Part shown: positions 36,094 through 48,175 of the stretch, one piece after another
How positions within the stretch are numbered: the first letter of the stretch is position 1
How the letters are laid out: every line of letters begins with the position of its first letter
Position numbers and translations under genes: made by a program
From: Pseudorasbora parva
Taxonomy: Eukaryota > Chordata > Actinopteri > Cypriniformes > Gobionidae
Assembly: GCF_024679245.1 (NCBI RefSeq)
Contig: NC_090182.1
Span: forward strand, 34,495,047-34,559,046
Reading direction: 5' to 3'
DNA length: 64,000 bases
Notes under the pieces: generated by a model
The model's database searches: none
Told to the model about the DNA's origin: nothing
What the model saw: only the letters and a program-made list of their open reading frames with translations

Positions 36094-37118
36094 TTAATTT
36101 GCTGACATTGTATTTGCAGTAAATTTGTTCAATTTCTGTATAGGCGACAAAACTTTTGTCTTGCAAAAATTTGACCTTTCTGTCTTGATTAAATGATAAA
36201 TATTTTTCCTATGAAAATTATTTATTTCAGTGCATTAAATATCATTTGGGGGGGGGTTTAGCTTTTCATATGAGCTATTTCTAACACCAATTGATTAATT
36301 AAAAGTCAGGTTAATATCAGGTATTTCTACAAAATAGATAAGCGACGAGACTTTTGTCAGGGACTGTAGAAAATATGGACAGTTTATGGTGACAACTGTC
36401 CATATTTTTTAAATTCACCTTGATGATGTACTTACCAAAATTGCCATTCGAGATTAGACTGGTATGAATTAGAATTAGTGAAAATAAAAACTTACTTACC
36501 TACACAGAAAGGAAGTGGTGGTTCACCAAAATGTGGTGTGCTGACAGAATTTTACATTTAGTCAAACTTGAATGACCTTACCTTAACCCAAGCAGCATCA
36601 ATGAACAAGATATTATACTTTTACTTATCTGGAAAAGGTGCACCATCTGTTGATTAAAAAATAAAAACAATAGTCATATACTAAATATTATTTTACAAAT
36701 GCCTTAGCAGCCAATGTTTTCACCAGCTCTTTAGCGCTGATACCCAAACAGTACAAATACAATAGAAATAAACTTGAAGCTTCAATGTAAATCTAGCTTA
36801 AATTTTAATGTGACAAACTTGCATCAAGAGCTCTGTGGCAAACTTCAAGCCTAAATATTATGAGGTAGACAACAGTTCAGTTACAGTTTTGATATCAAAT
36901 TGTAACGTTAGTTCAATCCCAAACATTTAGCATGGCTATCTATATAAAATAAACTGACTAGCAATCTAATCACAATGAGGCACCAGCTAGTATGTTATGG
37001 CATTGAACCATAAACTGTATATAAAACAGACAACTGAACGGAGGGAGGGAACGGAAGTGCCGCACAAAAAACGGAAGTTGGACCCATGTTTACTTCCGCG
37101 TTCGAAAATAAGGCGAAT

Positions 37119-38460
37119 ACTGCCAGACACCATGCTAACAGTCATATTAGTGCCAATCATTAAGGACAAGGCAGGTAAAATAGGGAGTTTGGACAACTAT
37201 AGACCCATCGCCTTAGCCAGCATTTTTTCGAAGGTGTTAGAAAAGATGCTCCTAGATAGACTGAGTGAGTTCATTTACACCACAGGAAATCAATTTGGTT
37301 TTAAGTCTAAGCACAGTACAGATCTATGTATCTATGCCTTGAAAGAAGCTGCTGAATCCTACAGAAGGCAGAGCTCTACAATGTTTCTAGGGTTTATTGA
37401 TGCTTCCAAGGCATTTGACAGAATGAATCACCATAAGCTTTTTGCTAAACTCTTTCTTAGGGGTGTGCCTGGATGCATCATACGTATCCTGGTTTACTGG
37501 TATGCCAAGCAACATATGCAAGTTAAATGGGGAAATTTCCTATCATTACCCTTCAGTGTAGGCAATGGAGTACGGCAGGGGGGGCTTCTGTCTCCAGCCC
37601 TGTTTAACCTATACATGGACAACCTGTCGAAACAGTTGGGGAAATGTAAGACAGGTTGTATGATAGGGAATGCTCTGTTAAACCATCTGATGGATGCAGA
37701 CGATTTGGCTATTATGTCCCCCAGCACTGTTGGGTTCCAGCAGCTGTTGGATATATGCTCCGAGTATGGGGTTGAGTTTGATGTACAGTACAATGCAAAC
37801 AAGAGTGCTGTATTGATATGTAGGACCAAGGAGGATCAGAAGCTGCACTTTCCAATGTTTTACCTGTCAGGGCAATCACTCTGTGTATCTAACTGTACGA
37901 AATACCTTGGGCACATCATCACTGACAAGATGGAAGATGATGCTGATATGTATAGGCATAGACGAATGTTGTATGTCCAAGCAAACATGTTAGTTCGGAA
38001 ATTCCATCACTGTTCTGATGATGTGAAAGTGAGCTTGTTTCGTGCATACTGTACCCCTATGTATGCAGCCCCATTGTGGGTCAGCTACAAAAAAAGAGAC
38101 CCTACGTAAACTTCAAGTAGCATATAATGACTGCCTAAGGATACTGCTGAAAAAGCCCAGGAGTATCAGTGCAAGTAAGCTCTTTTGTGACTCAAGGCTA
38201 AGCACTTTACAGGCTCTCCTGAGGAACCTAATGTTTAAGTTCATGTCCCGACTTGATGAGTCTAAAAACAGTATTATAATGATGCTCACAAGCCCTAGGT
38301 GCAGGTCAGTCAGATATCAATCATATTTGAGGAAACATTGGTATGGGTGCCTGTTAAGGCTCTCATGAATCAAGTATGTCTGTATGTGTGTGTGTATGTA
38401 TCTATGCCTTTTTTTTTTTTTTGTATGTCTTGTTGTTGGGCCTAGAGCCTGTAATAAAGT
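37119..38460 (+). pseudogene. LINE reverse transcriptase, second part, frameshifted
   Basis: Continues the LINE split at 27422. RT motifs in order: DNYRPIALASIFSKVLEKML, FGFKSKHST, FIDASKAFDRMNH, NGVRQGGLLSPALFNLYMD and LMDADDLAIM. The catalytic box normally reads YADD or FADD; here it is DADD, so polymerase activity is doubtful. The frame changes near 38095, after APLWVSYKKR, and continues LRKLQVAYNDCLRILLKKPR to a stop at 38366-38368. The 3' tail ends near AATAAAGTTTATATATA (about 38453-38470). The sequence resembles the I/Nimb group of fish LINEs, which is a tentative assignment. Confidence 0.8.
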
Positions 38461-38735
38461 TTATATATATATTAAAGCAGAATAATGAGTATGTATCTAC
38501 TGTCACCATTTCCCTGTGCATTCAAATTGAGCACTTTAATGAACTGTGTTTAAGTAATAATTAAAAACTATACCATTTTAACTATTTTGGAGTCATTCAA
38601 AGTATTGGAAATAGTGCGTGTATTATAGCCTACTGTATTGCTACCAGCATCGTGTATCAAACTCAATTGTGAGATGAGTGAATTATTACATGCCTGAACA
38701 TTATTATTTAATTTGTTTTCCTTTTTGATTAACAG

Positions 38736-39755
38736 CCAGAATATGCACTTATTGAAAGTGCAGCAAGAAACTATTGGAGAGGGTGTAAACCGTTTCCTAA
38801 TTTCAATGACTACACAGAAACTGAAATGTGGTTTTCACCTTAACTTTGGTATACCCTTACTTCATCGATTTCTGCATCGGCAGTGCTTGACTTTTTTTTC
38901 TCATAAAATATATTTTCTTGTTTTTCAGGAAATGCTAATATTACAAGGATTTTTAATGGAGAGCCAGATCATCTCGTACCATCTTCATCTGCACACCTGG
39001 TGGATAGTGACCTGTTTCTGATAGCTGGAAGAATGATTGGTCACTGCTTTCTTCATGGAGGGCCACCCTTGTCAGGACTTAGCCCTGCTGTTGTCCATGT
39101 GATTTCCGGTGGCAGTGCTGAAACAGCTGTTGTACAGATTTCAGACTGTCTAGATTTTGATTTGCGTCAGAAAATGATGCTGGTATACATTCTGCATTTG
39201 GATATTTATATTTATATTTAGGCTTCTACATCGTGCGGTAGTATGCATTTTAATACTTGTTTAAATTTTTTTGACTCTTAATCCTGTAATGTAAGTGTAA
39301 TGTAATTTAATGTTTTTTTTTCTTACTAGGTTATCGGACGAACCATGAGGCAAATCAAGCAACTTCGAAAAGGGTTGAAGGAGACCATGCTGTGGCCATT
39401 ACTTTGTCAGCATCCAGATGTACTTCCAGTAATTTTTCCACGTGAGATAAATGATGTGTTGACCCAATGGTATGCATTTTTTGTAATAGTCTCAGAAAAG
39501 TTTAAATTGATTTTAATGGAATAAGATATCGCCAAATAATACTCCAGTTGGCTAACCTATTGAGTGTAATGCTTGAAATTTCATTTTAATTGACATTGAT
39601 TTGTTGTGTGTCGTTTTAAAATTTTTGTGTATCTGTACTGCATCTTAAACAGCATCAGCTGGCCTTCCATGGTGGAAAACGACGATGACGACGAAGACGA
39701 ATGCTGTTTGGAAGATAAGAAACCGGGTTGCTGGCTGCCTTTGTCAGTTCATTGA
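38736..39755 (+). pseudogene. HECT-like gene fragment in several exons
   Basis: Candidate exons with good splice signals: from 38736 (AACAG acceptor; reads YALIESAARNYWRGCKPF); 38929-39182 (ITRIFNGEPDHLVPSSSAHL, LFLIAGRMIGHCFLHGGPP, LSPAVVHVISGGSAETAVV); 39330-39469 (VIGRTMRQIKQLRKG, DVLPVIFPREINDVLTQW); and 39653-39755 (CISWPSMVENDDDDEDECC, stop TGA). The second exon resembles the start of HECT-type ubiquitin-ligase domains in a gene family much multiplied in fish genomes. No complete HECT catalytic lobe or cysteine is seen, so it is truncated or decayed. Family naming is from recognition only. Confidence 0.5.
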
Positions 39756-39825
39756 AAGTGATACAGTATTAATTTAAATTAAAAAAATATTCATGTGTGT
39801 ATGACATGATATAATTTTATATATA

Positions 39826-41435
39826 CAGTCCCTGACAAAAAGTCTTGTCGCTTGTGTACAAATTGACCTAAAGTGCCGCTGAACTATATTTCTAATCAAG
39901 ATTTTTTTTTTTACAAGAAATGGCTCATTTTAATCCCACCAGCTTTTGTGATAATGTTTCAGTGAAAAACTAAACTTTCAAAAAGTATTCTAATATTTTA
40001 CAGCTTGGTAAAGCCCATTAAGTCAATTTTTGCAAAGACATAAGTGTTGTGACCTTGTCATATGAGCTTCACCTGTGACTAATAATGGATCAATTAGGTC
40101 TCAAGTGTGTATAAAAAGAACCCCAGTGCACTAGACCTTCACATCAACTGCAACTAGACCTCTGCAAACATGCCTTAGATTCACCCTGAGACTAAAGTTT
40201 TGATTATCAAGAGGCTGAAGACCAGATCCACTGCTGATGTGGCAGACACCTTCAATGTGTCTCAGCATCAAGTACAGAGGATAAAAAAAAGATTTGAAGA
40301 GACTGGAGACGTTTTTGACAAGCCCAGGTCAGGCAGACCCCGCAAGACAACTGCTCGAGAGGGACCGTTTGTTGGCTCAAAAATCCAAGGCCAGACCATT
40401 TCCCACTGCAGCAGAGCTCCACGTGACCTGGTCACCTGAAGTCCTTTGTCGGATTCTGTCTCGAAATGGCCTCCATGGTTGAATCAGTGCCCAGGAGCCA
40501 GCACTAAACAAAAGGACAATTGAAAAAACCGTGTGGCATTTGCCAAGGCCCACAGCCTGCTAAAAGGATGGATGCAGGAAAAGGGGCAGAAGGTGGATTT
40601 TTCAGATGAATCTTCTGTTGAATTACACCACAGTCGCCACAAATATTGTAGGAGACCTACTGGTGCCCGAATGGATCCGAGATTTCGCCCAGAAAACAGT
40701 GAAGTTTGGTGGCGGAAAAATCATGGTCTGGGGTTACATACAGTATGGGGGTGTGCGAGAGATCTGCAGGGTGGAAGGCAACATCAATAGTCCTAAAATA
40801 CCAAGAAATCTTAGCTACCTCTTATATTCCCAACCATAAAAGAGGCTAAATTCTGCAGCAGGATGGTGCTCCATCGCATACTTCCATCTCCACATCAAAG
40901 TTCCTCAAGGTGAAGAAGATCAAGATGCTCCAGGATTGGCCAGCCCAGTCACCAGACATGAACATCATTGTGCATATGTGGGGTAGGATGAAAGAGGACG
41001 CATGGAAGACGAAACCAAAAAATATTGATGAACTCTGGGAGGCATGCAAGACTGCTTTCTTAGCTATTCCTGATGACTTCATCAATAAATTGTATGAATC
41101 CTTGCCAAACCGCATGGATGCAGTCCTTCAAGCTCATGGAAGTCATACAAGATATTAAATTTGGATCTCACAGCACCACAACTTAATTTGCTGACATTTT
41201 TTTGTATTTGCAGTAAATTTGTTCAATTTTCTGTATAGGCGACAAAACTTTTGTCTTGCAAAAATTTGACCTTTCCTGTCTTGATTAAATGATAAATATT
41301 TTTTCTGTAAAAATTATTTATTTCAGTGCATTAAACATCATTTGGGAGGGTTTTAGCTTTTCATATGAGCTATTTCTAACACCAATGAATTAATTAAAAG
41401 TCAGGTTAATATCAGGTATTTCTAGAAAATAGATA
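39826..41435 (+). mobile_element. Tc1-like element copy 2, right tip lost
   Basis: Starts CAGTCCCTGACAAAAAGTC after TA (39824-39825), colinear with copy 1. The last 30 bp present in copy 1 (AAGCGACGAGACTTTTGTC and onward) are absent; the sequence changes into a CA/TA/GA microsatellite at about 41436. Without its right terminus it cannot move. Confidence 0.85.
40199..41158 (+). pseudogene. Tc1 transposase, copy 2, frameshifted
   Basis: Starts IIKRLKTRSTADVADTFNVS. Frames shift near 40360, 40470, 40540 and 40800. The catalytic pieces are FSDESSVEL, then QQDGAPSHTS in a shifted frame, and SPDMNIIVHMWGRMKED, where the catalytic glutamate position is GTG (Val). It ends HGSHTRY at 41158. Confidence 0.82.
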
Positions 41436-41581
<146 letters not shown>

Positions 41582-42000
41582 GTGCATCTCAATAATTTAG
41601 AATGTCATGGAAAAGTTTATTTCAGTTATTTAACTCAAATTGGAAAACTTGTATATTAAATAAATTTATTGCACAGACTGAAGTAGTTTAAGTCTTTGGT
41701 TCTTTTAATTGTTTTGATTTTTTTGTAACATTTAACAAAAACCCACCAATTCACCATCTCAACAAATCTGAATATGGTGACATGCCAATCAAGTCAAAAC
41801 ACCTGCAAAGACCAATTTCTTGAATCGATTTTGCTTGACAAGCCTCTCAAGGCTGTGGTTCTCTCGGTTGGTTAGGCATAATTTTCTACCACACTTTTTC
41901 CTTCCAATCAACTTTCTGTTGCATGCTTTTAATACAACACTCATCTAGCTTCTTTCGCATTGAATGTTTGTTGCTCACCCTCCTTGTGAAGGGTGTCAAT

Positions 42001-43051
42001 GACTACGTTTACATGGACAGCAGTAATCTAATTATTGACCTTATTCTAAATAAGACAATATTCTGATTAAGTTGTTTACATGATTTGCTTTTAGAGTACT
42101 CCGTTCATGTTCCCGTTTTACATGTTCTAGATTGAACATAGATTGATTATGGCACGTCATTACGTCCCCATGCCACGCTACGTTCTCCAACATCCAATCA
42201 TAGCGTGACTTTTTTTTTTTTAGCAGGTCTGTCAATTTTATGGGCTCAGGAAACCCGCTGTAACTTCACCTGCGGGTGTCGCTGTTGGACAGTGTTACTT
42301 TACATTAAGAAGTATAAAAAAACACTCGTTTTTATAATGTTTTATATACATTTACGTTAATTTATTTTTTGTAACTATGTATTGTCTCTCTGTTTTTTTG
42401 AAGAGACACTGCCCCTCTTTCCTCCTTATTCATAGCCTACATATAGAATAATAGCTTTGATTAATGATGGAAAAAGGTTTAAAAATCGTGACTGTTTGGA
42501 TAGTTTTTCCTGCCGTCGAGCCACAGGCGTTTACTAAATGACCCATAGCAATGCGTTATGGCAACGACATTTCAGACTGACAGATACGTAAAAGATAAAC
42601 GGGACTTTTCCGCCATTTGTTATTATTTTGTACATGTTGTTATATTAATTATAATTCCAATTCTGTTTTATTGGCCACGATATTATCGATGATTGTTGAG
42701 TGGGGCACTTTTAAATAATTTTCAAAAAGGCAGAGGCTCGAACCCTCAAAGCCTCCCCTCTGCACTTTCCTGTTGTGTGTGTAACGTTATGTGTCCTGTC
42801 ACAAAATGCAGTGAAATCTCCGACACGCCCTTAATAATTAGATTAAGGATGTGTACATGTCTGTAATGCTCTCCGATAATGCGACTAAAATAAGGCATAC
42901 TCCACGTCTTAATCCGATTTATGTTTAGTTGGATTATGACTTTAATCAGATTAAGGTAATTAGAAATTGCTGTCTACATGGTAGCCTCTTAATCAGAGTA
43001 TTGTCTTAATCAGATTAATATTGGAGTATTGTTGTCCATGTAAACGTTGTC
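42001..43051 (+). mobile_element. tandem DNA element unit 1 (GACTACGTTTACATGGAC family)
   Basis: Starts GACTACGTTTACATGGACA and ends GTCCATGTAAACGTTGTC, the inverted form. 1051 bp, non-coding. AAT precedes and follows it. Confidence 0.85.
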
Positions 43052-43054
43052 AAT

Positions 43055-43988
43055 GACTACGTTTACATGGACAGCAGTAATCTAATTATTGACCTTATTC
43101 TAAATAAGACAATATTCTGATTAAGGTGTTTACATGAGTTGCTTTTAGAGTACTCCGTTGATGTTCCCGTTTTACATGTGATAGAACATAGATCGATTAT
43201 GGCACGTCATTACGTCCCCATGCCACGCTATGTTCTCCAACATCCAATCATAGCGTGACTTTGGCAGGTGTGTTAATTTTATGGGCTCAGTAAACCCGCT
43301 AACTTCACCTGCGGGTGTTGCTGTTGGACAGTGTTACTTTACATTAAGAAGTATAACAAAACATGTGTTTTTATAATGTTTTATATTCATTTACGTTGAT
43401 TTATTTTGGTAATATTATGTATTGCCTCTTTTTTTTTTTTGAAGAGACACTGCCCCTCTTTCCTCCTTATTGACAGCCTACATTTAGAATAATAGCTTTG
43501 ATTAATTATGAAAAAGGTTTAAAAATCATGACTCTTTGGATTGTTTTTCCTGCCGTCGAGCCACAGGCGTTCACTGAATGACCCATCTGGTTTGCGATTA
43601 CAGATACAAACTTATTGTATTTTACTTTTACAATGAGCATAATAATTACAACAAAAATAAAAATAGAGAGAGAGGACGCAGTGTTCACAATGAACAGTCA
43701 AGTAAAACACACACCGCCCATAGCAACGACGTTTATGTGTCCTGTCACAAAATGCGGTGAACTCTCCGACATGACATTAATAGTTAGATTAAGGTGTGTA
43801 CATGTCTCTGATAATGCGACTAAAATAAGGCATACTCCACATGTCTTAATCCGATTTATGTGTAGTTAGATTATGACTTTAATCAGATTAAGGTAATTAG
43901 AAATCGCTGTCTACATGGTAGCCTCTTAATCAGAGTATTGTCTTAATCAGATTAATATCGGAGTATTGTTGTCCATGTAAACGTAGTC
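43055..43988 (+). mobile_element. tandem DNA element unit 2
   Basis: Same orientation and ends as unit 1 (…ACGTAGTC). 934 bp. It lacks the block around TTATTGGCCACGATATTATCG that units 1 and 3 carry, and shares a CTGGTTTGCGATTACAGA block with unit 3. AAT precedes it and AGT follows. Confidence 0.85.
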
Positions 43989-43991
43989 AGT

Positions 43992-45167
43992 GACTACGTT
44001 TACATGGACAGCAGTAATGTAATTATTGACCTTATTCTAAATAAGACAATATTCTGATTAAGCTGTTTACATGAGTTGCTTTTAGAGTACTCCGTTCATG
44101 TTCCCGTTTTACATGTGATAGAACATAGATCGATTATGGCATGTCATTACGTCCCCAATGCCACGCTATGTTCTCCAACATCCAATCATAGCGTGACTTT
44201 GGCAGGTCTGTGTTAATTTTATGGGCTCAGGAAACCCGCTAACTTCACCTGCGGGTGTCGCTGTTGGACAGTGTTACTTTACATTAAGAAGTATAACAAA
44301 ACATGCGTTTTTATAATGTTTCATATCTACATTTACGTTGATTTATTTTTGTAATATTATGTATTGCCTCTTTCTGTTTTGTTTTTTTGAAGAGACACTG
44401 CCCCTCTTTCCTCCTTATTGACAGCCTAGATTTAGAATAATATTTCTGATTAATGATGAAAAAGGTTTAAAAATCATGACTCTTTGGATTGTTTTTCCTG
44501 CCGTCGAGCCACAGGCGTTCACTGAATGACCCATCTGGTTTGCGATTACAGACACAAACTTATTGTATTTTACTTTTACAATGAGCATAATAATTACAAC
44601 AAAAATAAAAATATAGAGAGAGGATGCAGTGTTCACAATGAACAGTCAAGTAAAACACACACCGCCCGCCCATAGCAACGCGTTATGGCAACGACATTTC
44701 AGACTGACAGATAAATAAACGCGACTTTTCCGCCATTTGTTACTGTTTTGTACACGTTGTTATATTAATTATAATTCCAATTCTGTTTTATTGGCCACAA
44801 TATTATCGATGATTGTTGAAAGGGGCACTTTTGATTAATTTTCAAAAAAGGGCAGAGGCTCCAACCCACAAAGCCTCCCCTCTGCACTTCTCTGTTGTGC
44901 GTAACTTATAACGTTATGTGCCCTGTCACAGAATGCGGCGAAATCTCCGACACGACATTAATAGTTAGATTAAGGTGTGTACATGTCTCCGATAATGCGA
45001 CTAAAATAGGCATACTCCACACGTCTTAATCCGATTTATGTGTAGTTAGATTATGACTTTAATCAGATTAAGGTAATTAGAAATCGCTGTCTACATGGTA
45101 GCTCTTAATCAGAGTATTGTCTTAATCAGATTAATATCGGAGTATTGTTGTCCATGTAAACGTAGTC
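43992..45167 (+). mobile_element. tandem DNA element unit 3
   Basis: Same orientation and ends. 1176 bp. It carries both variable blocks and so looks like the fullest copy. AGT on both sides. The interrupted Tc1 sequence resumes with GATTGTTTTCTGGACAACTG. Confidence 0.85.
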
Positions 45168-45490
45168 AGTGATTGTTTTCTGGACAACTGTCAGATCAGC
45201 AGTGCTCCCCATGATTGAGTAGCCAAGTGAACCAAACTGAGAGACAATTTCTCTCAGGAAATTCAGGAAAGGCTCAGGAAACCTTTGCAGGTGTTTTGAG
45301 TTGATTAGCTGATTGGCATGTTCACATATTCTGATTTGTTGAAATGGTGAATTGGTGGGTTTTTGTTAAATGTTATCCAAAATCATAACAAAAGAACCAA
45401 AGACTTCACACTACACACGTTTCACAATTTGAGTGGAATTACTGAAATAAATAAACTTTTCCACAACATTCGAATTTGAGGTACATCTGT

Positions 45491-46386
45491 GTAGTGAAGC
45501 ATATTTTTGTAATTTTTTTAATTAATTGAATGAGCCTTTGCTAATAAAACACTGTTTTTCTACCTAAAGCAAGTTATCATGATTTCCAAATAATACGGAA
45601 GCAGATAAAACTGTTTTTTTTAACATTAATAATAAATTATCTTAGAAGGATTAGTAAATGATCATGTAACACTGAATACATTGTAATACGTTGTAATGAT
45701 AAATTCAGCCTTAACATAAATTACATTTTAAAACAATTAAGTTAATTTTAATTGTATTATATCTCAGTACTGCAGTATTTTACTGGATATCACTTTTTTA
45801 ATTGTCATATGTATGTGTGTGTATGTGGTAACTGGAGGTAACCCAATGCAACCTCCCCAAAGCATCCACGTGCTTTGAAACTCGACTTCCATCGCATTAT
45901 CGTGACTTCAAAGCATTCAAACAAGACTACTTGCCTGCACCAGTACTGTGGATACAGGATTTGGGCTGGTGTAAATAGTTTTTAGTAGTATTTCTTGTTT
46001 TATAAAGCAACTAATTGATTCTATCCAATCCTAGTTCACGGTTAGTGAGGTGGACATGATATATTTTTTTCAGTAATTTCAGATGTTCTATCAACATTCT
46101 ATTTTTCTTGATCTATTTAGGGTGAAAATAATAAAAAACAAAATTTCACTGTTCACATTTTTCTGTACAAGCTGTACATATACTGTAACTGTTTTGCAAT
46201 TTTACATGCAGTGACAGTGTTCTTTTTGGTTTACTTAAATTTCAACATGTAAAAAAAAGAGGTAAAAAAGAATACACATAAAAATGTTCTTCACTGTTTG
46301 CCCAGTATGTGCTGTATATAGTGAGTGGTTGCCAGATAGATATCAGTGCCATATGACATTGAGGGTACCATGGGATCAATGGCTGC
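45491..46386. other. AT-rich stretch with an old repeat trace
   Basis: Around 45600-45740, words such as GATCATGTAACACTGAA and AATGATAAATTCAGCC resemble the repeat at 20380-20900. No gene seen. Confidence 0.4.
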
Positions 46387-48128
46387 TTAAAGTCCTGCTT
46401 GTTCTTCTGAGCTCAATGGGCTGTCAGCTGTGGGAACAATGACTCCATGTTGTGGATCATAAGGAAGGCCACAATCTTCCCAGTCAAGCTGTTGCAGGTA
46501 CAATTCCTAAAACAAATTATAATATCAATATATCAGTATTATTTTATTTGTAAGTATTTTTTAAAGTTATTTTATGGATAAAGTTATACATTATATCAAC
46601 AATTTGTATCACAGAGCTTAGCTAAATATTTGAGTAACATTAGCTAGGTCAGCAAGGTAAAATTTCTGTCTTCAACAGAAGAAAGCTTACACTTCCTTTT
46701 ATTTCAACACTCAGAGTGATGAAACATCAGGAACAAATAAAATCAGTACAGGATACTACAGGAGATTTTGCCTCTCTCTACAAATAGGGACAAGATCAAT
46801 ATTAACTTTAAGATTTCTAATTTGTTTGACGACATTTAGCATTTTATTACCTCAGCATTTCCAAGCTCTGGCTCTGCCACCGCACGCTGAATGTTTCTTA
46901 TCTCCCAGAGCGAATTGGGTGTCATGTTCCCCTCCCTTCTCAGTGGGTGGTTTTCCCAACCATTATGAAATGTGTCCAGGCTAGCTTGTAGTCTAGGCAG
47001 GAACACAAAATGGCAGCTAAAAAGGTGAATGTTGTTAGACAGGTCAAGGAACCCATCATCTTCCAGTGAATGCAGCACACTGTAGTATATTGTGGTCACA
47101 GAACACCACACGTCTCTCCACAGCCTCTCAATCCTGAGAAAAAATATTTTAAATTGCTCTTTCCATACATAATGTTTTATACAGACATTTCATTACTTTG
47201 CTTATAAGAAAGCAACATTAAATAACAATTTTTAGAGCGACACTATAAAAAAAAAGTGATTAAAAGATTGTGAAAAAAGTACAAATATATACTTTTATTA
47301 GTTTTGTTGTTTTTAACACTAATCTCGAGACATTTGTGATACATTAGCTTTTAAAAGCAAAGGACCTTGAAACAAATGTAGTCCTACATTTAAAGCAACA
47401 AAAATGAAGACCATAGCAAAACACTAGTAAGAGAAGAGAAAAATAACCTGCCTCTGATTGTGAACACTCTTTCCAGCAATAAAGCTGGACCATCAGACGT
47501 GCTGTGTCGACATTCTCAACGCCATGGTCACCTCCTTCTCTAAATAAGAATTAATCGACAGTGATCATGCTCAGAATAAATATACAAAAATTGAATACAT
47601 GCATCATTTACAACATTTTCCTGTCAAAGCCTTCCAATTTTATGTTGCTTCATATCCAAAGGTCAGGATAGTTCACCCAAAAATTTAGTTCTGGTACAAT
47701 TTACTCACACTTTTTTTTCCTCACTCCATATTTACCTGATGCTGCAGATATTATTGTTTAAGTGTTTATTAAAATACCTCAATGGAAAGCCATACTGTTC
47801 AATGGACTGCTGGAAGAAGCCCAGGGCTGTAGATGACAGATTGTTATTTGCTGCACCTAGGTACATGATCTATAGTGGAAAAACAGGATATAAATGAGTG
47901 AGGAAAAAAAGTTTGGTCAAGCTGACTGTGTGTTAACTTTTGTTTTCCTGTGTTTTACAATATATTATTATTACCTTTCTGGAAAATTCATCAATGCCTC
48001 CGAAGATGACTATATTGTACCTAGATATTCAATAGACAACTGTCATGACACCTGCAGACTGACTAAGAGAGAGAGACAGACACACACACAGAGACAAACA
48101 GACACACAGACAGAGACACACAGACAGA

Positions 48129-48175
<47 letters not shown>

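Larger units (their letters stand above)
32946..36366 (+). mobile_element. Tc1-like element (CAGTCCCTGACAAAAGTC ends), copy 1
   Basis: Lies between TA dinucleotides (32944-32945 and 36367-36368), with ends CAGTCCCTGACAAAAGTCTT and its complement. Excluding the LINE inserted at 33343-35121, it is about 1640 bp. It sits inside the ISL2EU element. A second copy lies at 39826-41435. Confidence 0.88.
27424..37116. mobile_element. ISL2EU-type DNA transposon carrying nested insertions
   Basis: Inserted in a LINE reading frame with a 2-bp duplication AT (27422-27423 and 37117-37118). Removing the element and one AT restores a continuous LINE frame. The ends are TCACCTTATTTTTAACGG and, in complement, TCGCCTTATTTTCGAACGCGG. 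The element encodes a THAP-type DNA-binding domain and DDE transposase on the plus strand and a YqaJ-type nuclease on the minus strand, the two-gene content known for ISL2EU. Subterminal ACTTCCG words occur near both ends. Of its 9.7 kb, 3.4 kb is a later Tc1 insertion. Confidence 0.82.
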
